A stretch of DNA of 64,000 nucleotides, from positions 1 through 64,000 of the forward strand of contig NZ_FZOG01000009.1 in the NCBI RefSeq assembly GCF_900188155.1. The letters run 5' to 3'. Below the pieces are notes generated by a model that was not told the DNA's origin, searched no databases, and was given only the letters and a program-made list of their open reading frames with translations. Position numbers and translations under genes: made by a program. This document shows positions 1 to 7,379 of this stretch, piece by piece. Position 1 is the stretch's first letter; every line of letters starts with the position of its first letter. This DNA is from Pseudomonas segetis. Lineage in GTDB: Bacteria > Pseudomonadota > Gammaproteobacteria > Pseudomonadales > Pseudomonadaceae.

Positions 1-22
1 TTGCCCGTGAGGCTTGACCATA
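1..22 (+). rRNA. 23S rRNA, 3' tip (partial)
   Basis: The first bases match the conserved end of gammaproteobacterial 23S rRNA, including the block CCGTGAGGCTTGACC that pairs with the 5' end of the molecule. The rest of the gene lies before the window. The exact 3' end is a guess to within about ten bases. The 23S-5S spacer follows, to about 145. Confidence 0.8.
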
Positions 23-145
23 TAACACCCAAACAATTTGCTGTTTGAGTGTCATAACAGAAGTTGATAGAACCGAAAGTTTGCAACACTACAAACATCA
101 CATACCCGATTCGAAGCAGCGTCCAAGACGAGGCTTCAAACAAAT

Positions 146-264
146 TGCTTGACGACCATAGAGCATTGGAACCACCTGATCCCATCCCGAACTCAGTAGT
201 GAAACGATGCATCGCCGATGGTAGTGTGGGGTTTCCCCATGTGAGAGTAGGTCATCGTCAAGCG
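146..264 (+). rRNA. rrf: 5S rRNA
   Basis: This is a full 5S rRNA of about 119 bases. The 5' arm GCTTGACGACC pairs with the 3' arm ending GTCATCGTCAAGC, closing helix I. The internal segments GGAACCACCTGATCCC, CCGAACTCAGTAGTGAAAC and GATGGTAGTGTGGGG are characteristic of Pseudomonas 5S rRNA. It is the last gene of the rrn operon and a terminator follows within ten bases. Confidence 0.97.
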
Positions 265-272
265 CCTATACC

Positions 273-310
273 GAAACCCCAGATCATGTAAATGGTCTGG
301 GGTTTCTCTT
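273..310 (+). terminator. rrn operon terminator
   Basis: An 11-bp perfect stem (GAAACCCCAGA at 273-283 with TCTGGGGTTTC at 295-305) is followed by TCTTT. It lies directly after the 5S gene, as expected for the intrinsic terminator of an rRNA operon. Confidence 0.9.
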
Positions 311-403
311 TGCCCTAAACAAAAGCACGACTGCACAGCACTGCATGCCCATCGCCTGGCTGCCATGCTGACAACCAAGAGTAGTCAGTCAAGGCCGATA
401 CCC

Positions 404-443
404 AGCCAATAAAAAGCCACCGCGAGGTGGCTTTTTATTGGCT
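404..443. terminator. Strong bidirectional hairpin terminator
   Basis: A perfect 40-base palindrome has a GC-rich core (GCCACC/GGTGGC) flanked by A5 and T5, so it can terminate transcription in either direction. It probably backs up the rrn terminator or ends an unseen short transcript. Confidence 0.8.
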
Positions 444-642
444 GCACCGATGGCTTGGTCGCCGCGATATTCGCAGCTACGCGTCCTGGTGATAAGGCTT
501 TGCTCAACTGATGTCATGGGCGAAAAGCATTGTCCGGAAATATGCACTGGAACCCGGCAAGCAACGCAAAGCCAGGCTGTCCAGGCTCAATATCCAAGTC
601 TGGTTAGCTGGGATAATCCGAAGCACCGCACAATGCTGGACA
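444..642. other. About 200 bases between two terminators; no gene recognised
   Basis: Strong hairpin terminators bound this stretch on both sides. The reading frames in it run through the terminators and resemble no family I know. A small RNA is possible, but I see no convincing promoter. Confidence 0.4.
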
Positions 643-679
643 AACAAAAAGGCAGACCCAAAGGTCTGCCTTTTTGTTT
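643..679. terminator. Bidirectional hairpin terminator
   Basis: AAACAAAAAGGCAGACC (643-659) pairs perfectly with GGTCTGCCTTTTTGTTT (663-679) around a short loop. It lies downstream of the minus-strand L,D-transpeptidase gene that ends at 712, and is the likely terminator of that gene. Confidence 0.85.
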
Positions 680-711
680 TACGCCTGCTTGCGGCCGAGA
701 TGGCTAGAGCG

Positions 712-1431
712 CTAGCTGCGCGGGCCAAGGCTATTGATGATACCGGCGACCTGGCGTGGCTTGCAGTTGAAGTAGGCAGACTGTTGGGTCCAACGCGCCT
801 TGGGATGCCAGGCAAACAGGAACTGGCCGCCGCTAAGTTTGTTGACCACCATTCGCGCAACCTGTGGGCGCACGGCCGGACAACCGAGGCTGCGACCAAT
901 GCGGCCTTGGCTGCGGATCAAATTAGGATCAACGTAACTGGCGCCATGGATGACGATGGCTCGTTCCCGTGCAAGATCGTTTAAACCTGGCTCGAGACCG
1001 TCCATTCGCAACGATAGCCCGTGTTTGCCACTGTAGCTTTCGGCTGTGCGAAATAGTCCAAGGCTGCTTTGATAGCTGCCCAACCGATTTGAAAACTGGC
1101 TGGCAATGTTCTCGCCCGACATGCGGCCGTGGGCTACATAGTCACGCAAAATTAATTTCTGGCGCTTGAGGTCGAATATCCACAAGCGTTTGGCCGATGA
1201 AGGCTGGGAGTAATCAATGACGGCGAGGTTGTTGGCGCGGGCGGCGCCGTTATTGACCGCGCACTGCATGGCGGCAACTGCGTGGCGCAAGGCTTCGCGA
1301 TCCAGTCCAGGCGCTACTTTGGTCAGTTGTGCTACCAGCGGGTCTTTTATTGGTTGAGTGGAGGCGGCCAAAAGGGGGCCACAGAAAGACATTAGCCCTG
1401 CAACGCAGAGCCGGCGAACCCATACAGACAT
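712..1431 (-). CDS. L,D-transpeptidase catalytic domain (YkuD-like) exported protein
   Basis: This 239-residue protein has an N-terminal signal sequence (positive MSVWVRR, then a hydrophobic stretch ending near LLAAS). The C-terminal half carries the L,D-transpeptidase signature: a conserved His in AIVIHGASY and the catalytic Cys in GRSLGCPAV. Such proteins form or trim 3-3 peptidoglycan cross-links, or attach lipoproteins, in the periplasm. It belongs to the family often annotated as 'murein L,D-transpeptidase catalytic domain family protein'. The start at 1431 was chosen over an ATG 12 codons upstream because a purine-rich Shine-Dalgarno (AGAGGGGAAGGG) precedes it and the signal peptide then begins correctly. 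It is divergent from another L,D-transpeptidase gene, with 127 bases between them, so they may be co-regulated. The exact substrate cannot be read from sequence. Confidence 0.85.
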   Translation of the reverse strand: MSVWVRRLCVAGLMSFCGPLLAASTQPIKDPLVAQLTKVAPGLDREALRHAVAAMQCAVNNGAARANNLAVIDYSQPSSAKRLWIFDLKRQKLILRDYVAHGRMSGENIASQFSNRLGSYQSSLGLFRTAESYSGKHGLSLRMDGLEPGLNDLARERAIVIHGASYVDPNLIRSQGRIGRSLGCPAVRPQVARMVVNKLSGGQFLFAWHPKARWTQQSAYFNCKPRQVAGIINSLGPRS

Positions 1432-1558
1432 AAACCCTTCCCCTCTAAAGCAATTGCTTCTGTGCATCCTGGCGTCGACCTTGCGATGACTCGCTTATAC
1501 TTATTATTGAGCCACATTAGAGGTGGCGGATCTGTATAGCTAAGGATGGAGCAGTTCA

Positions 1559-3163
1559 TTGATCAAAAAACGAGCAGTTTACACGGTCTTGGCCTTAATT
1601 CTGGCGCCATTTGTCGGTCATGCAGTGACCTTACCGCCACTTGAATCAAACCCGACAGAAAGCATGGGTGTGCTGATCGACACGCTCTCGACCAGTTGCG
1701 CGCCCCTGCCGACAAGCCTAGACGATTTTTCCAGAGCGCAATTGCATGATTTTTATCAACCGCTTGCTGGGGCGTTGGCTTGGCCAAATGAAGCCACACG
1801 GGTCATGCTGTTGGAACAGGTCAATCAGTTGGCAGATGATGGATTATCGCCAACCGATTACCCAATACCGAGCATGCCGCTCGATGCCAGTCCCAGATTG
1901 CGAGCCTGCATTGATATTCTGACGACCCATAGCTACCTGCAGGCGCTGCATGACCTGCACTACGGTCGTTTGTCGCAACAGAAGCTGGAAAGTGTTTGGC
2001 GTTCTTCCGATATGCCAGTACGGCCCTCAGCCAAGGTCACAATAATGCCGGTTGCAATCGCCAATCTGTCGGAGCCCGGCCTGGCGTTTAAAGCCGTGCG
2101 ACCGAGCCTCGTGCAGTATCAGCAGCTGCGCTCAGCCTATGCGGCACTGCGCAGTCGGCCGCTGCAAAGCTGGCAGCCGATTGCCGCAGGTCCCACCCTT
2201 CACCCGGGCCAATCTGACCCGCGGGTTCCTGCCTTGCGTACCCGGCTCAACGCAGAGGGCTACAACACTGCGCTTACCAGCGGCAGTGTTCAGACAGACA
2301 CCCGGTTCGACCCAGGTACTGTTGCAGCCCTGAGGGCATTCCAGGCCCGTCATGGGATTAACGATGATGGTGTGCTGGGTACCGCGACCCTGACCGAACT
2401 CAATGTTTCACCGCTGACCCGGCGCGAGCAATTGAAGGTCAATCTTGAGCGACTGCGTTGGCTCGCCGATGATTTAACGCAGGCACAGGTGGCGGTGAAC
2501 GTTGCGGGTGCCGAGGTGATGTTGATGCAAAATGGCGTGGACCTGTGGCGCAAGCGCACCCAGGTCGGCCGTGCGGAGCGTAAAACACCTTTGTTGGTGT
2601 CGCGTATCAACCGGATAACCCTGAACCCGACATGGACAGTGCCGCCAACTATTCTGCGCGAGGACAAATTACCTGCGATCCGTAGCGATATCGGCTACCT
2701 GGATAAACACCAGATGAATGTCTATAACCACCAGGGCCAGCGCCTCAACCCCCATGACATCGACTGGTCAAAACCCGGTGCGATCATGCTGCGCCAGGAG
2801 GCGGGGGTGAACAATCCACTGGGCCGAGTGGTGCTGCGGTTTGATAATCCGTTCTCGGTATACCTGCATGATACGCCCAGCCAGCGCTTGTTTGACCGTT
2901 CACCACGGGTGTTCAGCTCCGGTTGTGTGCGTGTCGAGGCCATCCAGACATTGCTCACCAAGATTCTCGATGCAGATCAGATGCGCACAGTCCAGGCCCG
3001 CCTCGATTCAGGCAAGACCAGCCAGTACCGCCTGGATCAGCAACTCAACCTGGTGATGGCCTATTGGACAGTGGAAGTCGATGCCAATGGGATTATCCAT
3101 TACTACCCCGATATGTACGACAACGACCAGAAAATCATCACTGCACAATTGCTCGATAAATAA
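1559..3163 (+). CDS. L,D-transpeptidase, LdtD/YcbB-like
   Basis: This 534-residue periplasmic protein is of the YcbB/LdtD type, which makes 3-3 cross-links in peptidoglycan. A signal peptide (roughly residues 1-22) is followed by an alpha-helical scaffold domain. A peptidoglycan-binding domain covers about 220-285 (LRAFQARHGINDDGVLG). The YkuD domain covers about 310-480 and has the catalytic motif SSGCVRVE preceded by YLHDTP. The start is TTG at 1559: AAGGATGGAG stands about 6-8 bases upstream and no better start exists near the signal peptide. The length fits the family. It is divergently transcribed from the smaller L,D-transpeptidase at 712-1431. Confidence 0.9.
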   Translation: MIKKRAVYTVLALILAPFVGHAVTLPPLESNPTESMGVLIDTLSTSCAPLPTSLDDFSRAQLHDFYQPLAGALAWPNEATRVMLLEQVNQLADDGLSPTDYPIPSMPLDASPRLRACIDILTTHSYLQALHDLHYGRLSQQKLESVWRSSDMPVRPSAKVTIMPVAIANLSEPGLAFKAVRPSLVQYQQLRSAYAALRSRPLQSWQPIAAGPTLHPGQSDPRVPALRTRLNAEGYNTALTSGSVQTDTRFDPGTVAALRAFQARHGINDDGVLGTATLTELNVSPLTRREQLKVNLERLRWLADDLTQAQVAVNVAGAEVMLMQNGVDLWRKRTQVGRAERKTPLLVSRINRITLNPTWTVPPTILREDKLPAIRSDIGYLDKHQMNVYNHQGQRLNPHDIDWSKPGAIMLRQEAGVNNPLGRVVLRFDNPFSVYLHDTPSQRLFDRSPRVFSSGCVRVEAIQTLLTKILDADQMRTVQARLDSGKTSQYRLDQQLNLVMAYWTVEVDANGIIHYYPDMYDNDQKIITAQLLDK

Positions 3164-3205
3164 GCGCGCCCCGGGATTTGGTCGGGATCATGGCTGGGGG
3201 CTGCC

Positions 3206-4153
3206 TTAGAGCGACTGGGCAATTTTCCTGAGCTGGGTCAGCACGCTTTTGGCCGAGGGGGAAAGCAAATCTTCATGCTTGGTGATGATTCCATAGGCCA
3301 TCAAGCTGCGATTCAGATCTTCTTCGATCCCGGCTTCGACATCGACCACGGCCAGCATGTTGTAGCGCGCGTAATGGGCGACCACCTCGCGCGGCAGCAC
3401 GGTCAGCATGTTGTTGTGTTCAAGCAAGGTGGTGACCATTAGCAGGTTCTCGGCATTGACCACCTTACTCGGCGGCAGCATGCCTTTTTGCTGGAAAAGC
3501 GCATCGAATTCGTAGCGTAATACGCTGCCGGACGGTGGCAGCACCCAGTCGGCCTGATGCAGCGCCTCGCGGGACAATCGTTGGTCGATCAACCCGGCAC
3601 GAGCACATACGCACAGGGGTTCCTTGTGCAGCGGCTCGAAGTGCATGCCGCTGAGGCCTACATCGGCGAAGAAGCGTGCGACCAGAAAATCCAGTTCGCC
3701 GTCGTTCAAGGTGGTCATCAGGTCGCGGCTTGAGCCGGTGTGGATACTCAGTTCCAGGTTGGGATGCAATTGTTTCACCTGGCGGATCAACTCCGGCAAC
3801 AGGTCGGCACAAGGCGTGAGAATGGTCCCGATGCGGACGTGGCCGCGATGCCCGGCGCGCAGTGCGATCACTTCATCAAAAGCGCTGTCGAGGCTGGTTT
3901 GCACCCGGCGCGCATAGCGAATGACCGCCTCGCCATAGAGCGTAGGCACCACGCCACGTGCATGGCGTTCGAATAGTGGCACCTCCAGGCCGTCCTCTAA
4001 CTCCTTGACCAGCTTTGAGATTGCCGGTTGGGAAATACCCAGGCCTTCAGCCGCTCGATTAAGGTTGCAGGTTTCTCCCAGTGCGACCAGCACCGGAATG
4101 TGGCGGCTTTTGAGGCGCGCACGCACGAACCAGTTGTTATTGAGTGGTTTCAT
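3206..4153 (-). CDS. LysR-family regulator of the TRAP/pentonate locus
   Basis: This 315-residue LysR-type regulator has its winged HTH near the N-terminus (CNLNRAAEGLGISQPAISK) and a periplasmic-binding-like effector domain behind it. The start was set at 4153 (MKPLNNNWF) because family members begin about 15-20 residues before the HTH. A longer reading frame exists back to 4276 but lies within the divergent promoter region. It is divergent from the TRAP transporter operon starting at 4346, so it most likely controls uptake and breakdown of the imported sugar acid. An AT-rich dyad at 4165-4180 just upstream is a candidate operator. The ligand is unknown. Confidence 0.88.
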   Translation of the reverse strand: MKPLNNNWFVRARLKSRHIPVLVALGETCNLNRAAEGLGISQPAISKLVKELEDGLEVPLFERHARGVVPTLYGEAVIRYARRVQTSLDSAFDEVIALRAGHRGHVRIGTILTPCADLLPELIRQVKQLHPNLELSIHTGSSRDLMTTLNDGELDFLVARFFADVGLSGMHFEPLHKEPLCVCARAGLIDQRLSREALHQADWVLPPSGSVLRYEFDALFQQKGMLPPSKVVNAENLLMVTTLLEHNNMLTVLPREVVAHYARYNMLAVVDVEAGIEEDLNRSLMAYGIITKHEDLLSPSAKSVLTQLRKIAQSL

Positions 4154-4164
4154 TCGGCTTAGGT

Positions 4165-4180
4165 ATATCCATTTGTATAT
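4165..4180. promoter_or_regulatory. Candidate LysR operator between regulator and TRAP operon
   Basis: The 16-base sequence ATATCCATTTGTATAT is an imperfect dyad (ATAT-n-C-A-nn-T-G-n-ATAT). It lies 12 bases upstream of the LysR start and about 165 bases before dctP. Its position and A+T-rich symmetry fit a LysR autoregulatory site, but no protein-binding evidence exists here. Confidence 0.4.
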
Positions 4181-4345
4181 GTATTTGGCGAAATTACATA
4201 TTTGTTGATTATCCATGATCTGTCTACTCTTTGGCCTCGGAACGCGTGTGCCGGCCTGCCTGTTGACTTGGCACACCTGCTTGCGAGTAGCGCCCTAGAC
4301 GGTGTTGCCGCCAAAATGCCTGATAAAAATAAATGGAGAGGCACC

Positions 4346-5374
4346 ATGCAACCCAGTAAATTTTCCAACCGCCTGACCCTGAGCGCCGTTGCTATGGCTG
4401 TGCTCCTAAGTTCCACTGCCGCCTTTGCCAAGGAAGAGTGGAAGTTCCAGATCAACGTCAACGCTGGCGATGATGAGTACCGAATCGCTCAGAACTGGGC
4501 GAAAGACGTAGCTGAAAAAACCAAGGGTGAAATTGTCATCGAAGTGATGCCGACAGGCACCATAGTCGGTAACAACGAAACACTGGACGCCGTTGGCGCC
4601 GGTATCATCCAGGGCCAGATCACCGACCCCGGTTATTTCTCAGGTAAAAACCCTGCCTTTGCCGTTTACGGCAATATGGTCGGCGCCTGGAGCGACACCT
4701 CGACCTTCCTCGACTACATGCGCAACGGCGGTGGCGAAGCGGGTTACAACAAGCTGGTCGAACCCTACAACGTTCACCTGATCCGCGCCGGCGCTGTTGG
4801 GGTCGAAGCCTTGATCAGCAAAAAGAAGATCAACACCCTGGCCGACTTCAAAGGCATGAAGATTCGTGCGCCGGAAGGCATGGTCTCGAATATCTTCAAG
4901 CTGGTGGGGGCCGCCCCCGTGAACCTGCCGACATCCGAGGTCTACACCGCCCTGGAAAAGGGCGTTATTGATGCCGCCGACTACACGGTGTTCTCCACCA
5001 ACTATGAGCAGGGTTACTACAAGTACGCGCCATTCGCCGTGCATCCGGGCTTCCACTCGATGCCGATGAAAGACATCTCGATCAACAAGACGATCTGGGA
5101 TGGCCTGAGCGCCGAACAGCAGAAAATCCTTGAGGACTCTGTTGATCAATTCACCGCGACGCTGATCAGCGACCTGCACAAGAAAGACCAGGAGCAGGTT
5201 GAACTGGCGACCAAGCGTGGTGATGTGACCTTGACCACGCTGTCCCCTGAAGAGCTGAAGAAATTCCGCCAGATTGCCCGCACCGAGTGGGACACCTGGC
5301 GCAACAGCAGCCCTGAAGCCAAGGAAGCCGTGGATTCAATCAAGTCTTATCTGCAGAGCAAAGACCTGCTCTGA
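4346..5374 (+). CDS. TRAP transporter substrate-binding protein (DctP family)
   Basis: This 342-residue periplasmic solute receptor belongs to a TRAP transporter. An N-terminal signal peptide (RLTLSAVAMAVLLSSTAAFA) is followed by the DctP fold. The family segment with the carboxylate-binding Arg is visible (FKGMKIRAPEG), as is the usual EVYTALEKGVIDAADY. The start at 4346 is supported by GGAGAG six bases upstream; the frame is open for 48 codons before it but lacks a plausible signal there. It heads the operon dctP-dctQ-dctM-dehydratase. From the neighbours the cargo is probably an aldonic (pentonic) acid; DctP proteins generally bind organic acids. Confidence 0.93.
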   Translation: MQPSKFSNRLTLSAVAMAVLLSSTAAFAKEEWKFQINVNAGDDEYRIAQNWAKDVAEKTKGEIVIEVMPTGTIVGNNETLDAVGAGIIQGQITDPGYFSGKNPAFAVYGNMVGAWSDTSTFLDYMRNGGGEAGYNKLVEPYNVHLIRAGAVGVEALISKKKINTLADFKGMKIRAPEGMVSNIFKLVGAAPVNLPTSEVYTALEKGVIDAADYTVFSTNYEQGYYKYAPFAVHPGFHSMPMKDISINKTIWDGLSAEQQKILEDSVDQFTATLISDLHKKDQEQVELATKRGDVTLTTLSPEELKKFRQIARTEWDTWRNSSPEAKEAVDSIKSYLQSKDLL

Positions 5375-5383
5375 TCCCCCGCA

Positions 5384-5409
5384 CGACCTGTGCAGTTCTG
5401 CACAGGTCG
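5384..5409 (+). promoter_or_regulatory. Intercistronic stem-loop after dctP
   Basis: A perfect 11-bp stem (CGACCTGTGCA with TGCACAGGTCG) has a four-base loop GTTC. It lies ten bases after the dctP stop and 23 before the dctQ start. There is no T-run, so it is unlikely to be a full terminator. It may protect the 3' end of dctP mRNA and raise receptor levels relative to the permease. Confidence 0.6.
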
Positions 5410-5432
5410 CTCTGGAAGTCAGGAGTCTCCCC

Positions 5433-5993
5433 GTGAAAGCGAATCCGCCAACGAGCGAAAACCCGCTCGGTGTTGCTGAGCCCGAGTCCGTGCCCAGTAA
5501 CAATCCACTTGATCGTGTTATCCAGCGTATGGGCCAAGCAATCGCCTGGCTGGTGTTCCTGGCCATGCTGGTCAGTGTCTACGAAGTGATCATGCGCTAC
5601 GTGTTCAACGCGCCAACCGACTGGGCGCACGAAACCACCACATTCCTGGTGGCATCGATTTTCGCCCTGGGCGGCCCCTACGCGCTGGCAACCAATCGGC
5701 ATATCCAGATTCGTATCCTGCTCGATCGTCTCTCGCCGCGTAAGCGCAATTGGCTGGAGATATTCAACTTGCTGCTGGGCGTGGTGTTTTGCCTGGCAAT
5801 TGGCTACGCCGCCTGGGTCCTGGCATTTAACGCCACCCATTCGCCGACAGGGGCCTGGCGCCTGGAAACCTCAGGCTCGGCCTGGAATCCGCCGCTTCCC
5901 GCTTTTACCAAGATCGTCATCCTGATTGCGATTGCCATCATGGCAGTGCAGCAAGTTGTGCGTATCGGTCGCCAATGGCGCAACAAGCAATAA
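5433..5993 (+). CDS. TRAP transporter small permease (DctQ family)
   Basis: This 186-residue inner-membrane protein has four hydrophobic segments (for example AIAWLVFLAMLVSVYEVI and IFNLLLGVVFCLAIGYAAWV). It carries the DctQ-family region with an aromatic Asn-containing motif (MRYVFNAPTDWAHE). It pairs with the large permease DctM and couples solute uptake to the sodium gradient. The start is GTG at 5433, behind AGGAG; the frame extends upstream into dctP but has no other good ribosome site. It is separated from dctP by an RNA hairpin and from dctM by 15 bases. Confidence 0.92.
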   Translation: MKANPPTSENPLGVAEPESVPSNNPLDRVIQRMGQAIAWLVFLAMLVSVYEVIMRYVFNAPTDWAHETTTFLVASIFALGGPYALATNRHIQIRILLDRLSPRKRNWLEIFNLLLGVVFCLAIGYAAWVLAFNATHSPTGAWRLETSGSAWNPPLPAFTKIVILIAIAIMAVQQVVRIGRQWRNKQ

Positions 5994-6008
5994 TTCGAGA
6001 TCAGCGCC

Positions 6009-7313
6009 ATGAGTATTGAAATCGCTACGTATCTGATGATTTTTGCCATCTTCGGCCTGCTGATTATGGGGCTGCCGCTGGCGTTCGTGACAGGTTTGGT
6101 TGCCGCAGGTTTTACCCTCGGTTGGTTTGGCCCGATGGCCACGCCGCTGGTGGCCAGCCGCATGTATGGTTTTATCACCGAGTATTCGCTCGTTGCCGTA
6201 CCCATGTTTGTGTTCATGGCGGGGCTGCTCGATAGATCGGGCCTGGCCCGGGATTTATTCAACTCGATGCGTTTCTTCGCCGGCAGGATGCCTGGTGGGG
6301 TTGCCGTACAGACACTGGTGGTGGCGTTCTTCCTTGCAGCCATTTCCGGCATCATCGGCGGAGAAATCGTCCTGCTGGGCTTGTTGGCCCTGCCGCAAAT
6401 GCTGCGTCTGGGCTACGACAAGCGCATCGCAATCGGCGTTGTCTGCGCTGGTGGTTCGCTCGGCACCATGGTGCCGCCGTCAATCGTTCTGATCATCTAC
6501 GGCCTGATCGCCAGCGTGTCGATTGCCGACTTGTTCAAGGCCGCCGTGGTGCCCGCCGTGCTGTTGATGGGCTGCTACATGCTCTATGTGGTGGTGATGT
6601 GCGTGCGTTATCCACAAATGGGCGGGGCGCATATCAAGCAGGATTCGGACGGTCTTCCACGCCTGACAGTGTCCGAAGCGATCAAGGGTATGTTCTATCC
6701 AGTGGCTATTGCCGGGCTGGTGCTGGGCAGCATCTACGGCGGTATCGCCTCGGTTACCGAGGCGGCGGCAATGGGTGCCCTGGGCGTGCTGTTGGCGATT
6801 GTGCTGCGTCGTGAGTTTAGTCTGAAGTTGCTCCAGGCCAGCCTGACCCAGACCCTGGAAACCTGCGGCATGATCGTCTGGATCGGGATTGGCGCTGCTT
6901 GCCTGGTTGGCGTCTACAACCTGATGGGTGGCAACCGCTTCGTGTCATCGGCGATCACCGGGCTCGATGTCGCACCTGTGGTCATCATCATGGTGATGAT
7001 GCTGATCTTCCTGGTGCTGGGCATGATTCTCGACTGGATCGGCATTGCCATGCTGTGCCTGCCGATCTTTGTGCCTATTGTTGTGCAACTGGGCTACAAC
7101 CCGGTGTGGTTCGGGATTCTCTTTGCCGTGAGCATGCAGGTTTCATACATCTCACCACCCTTTGGTCCCGCCGCTTTCTACCTGAAAAGTGTGGCGCCCC
7201 CGGATATCACCCTGACCGATATTTTCAAATCGATGGTGCCTTTCATCATCATTCAGCTGTGCGTACTCAGCCTGCTGTTGTTCTTCCCAGTCCTTTCGAC
7301 GGGCTTGCTCTAA
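6009..7313 (+). CDS. TRAP transporter large permease (DctM family)
   Basis: This 434-residue membrane protein has about 12 hydrophobic segments along its length. It shows DctM-family features: glycine-rich helices such as AISGIIGGEIVLLG, GGSLGTMVPPSIVLIIYG and a conserved C-terminal ISPPFGPAAFYLK. It forms the translocation channel of the TRAP system with the small permease upstream. Translation begins at ATG 6009, 15 bases after dctQ ends. The length is normal for the family. The dehydratase gene follows 66 bases downstream on the same strand, consistent with one operon. Confidence 0.94.
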   Translation: MSIEIATYLMIFAIFGLLIMGLPLAFVTGLVAAGFTLGWFGPMATPLVASRMYGFITEYSLVAVPMFVFMAGLLDRSGLARDLFNSMRFFAGRMPGGVAVQTLVVAFFLAAISGIIGGEIVLLGLLALPQMLRLGYDKRIAIGVVCAGGSLGTMVPPSIVLIIYGLIASVSIADLFKAAVVPAVLLMGCYMLYVVVMCVRYPQMGGAHIKQDSDGLPRLTVSEAIKGMFYPVAIAGLVLGSIYGGIASVTEAAAMGALGVLLAIVLRREFSLKLLQASLTQTLETCGMIVWIGIGAACLVGVYNLMGGNRFVSSAITGLDVAPVVIIMVMMLIFLVLGMILDWIGIAMLCLPIFVPIVVQLGYNPVWFGILFAVSMQVSYISPPFGPAAFYLKSVAPPDITLTDIFKSMVPFIIIQLCVLSLLLFFPVLSTGLL

Positions 7314-7379
7314 CCCCCCATTTTTCAATTACCCAGGGTAGCTCCAGGCGAGCTCCCCCTTGCTTGACAGGTTGCAATC

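Noticed and set aside
438..707. Reading frame of 89 codons after the rrn operon
   Set aside because: It runs through two perfect terminator palindromes, has no ribosome site and no recognisable sequence.
511..984. 157-codon frame on the plus strand
   Set aside because: It is largely antisense to the L,D-transpeptidase gene and crosses a terminator; the minus-strand protein has clear catalytic motifs.
4150..4170. GCTTAGGTAT-like half-site resembling the ACYYARGT palindrome
   Set aside because: It lacks the palindromic partner base and lies in an unrelated promoter, far from the signalling genes.
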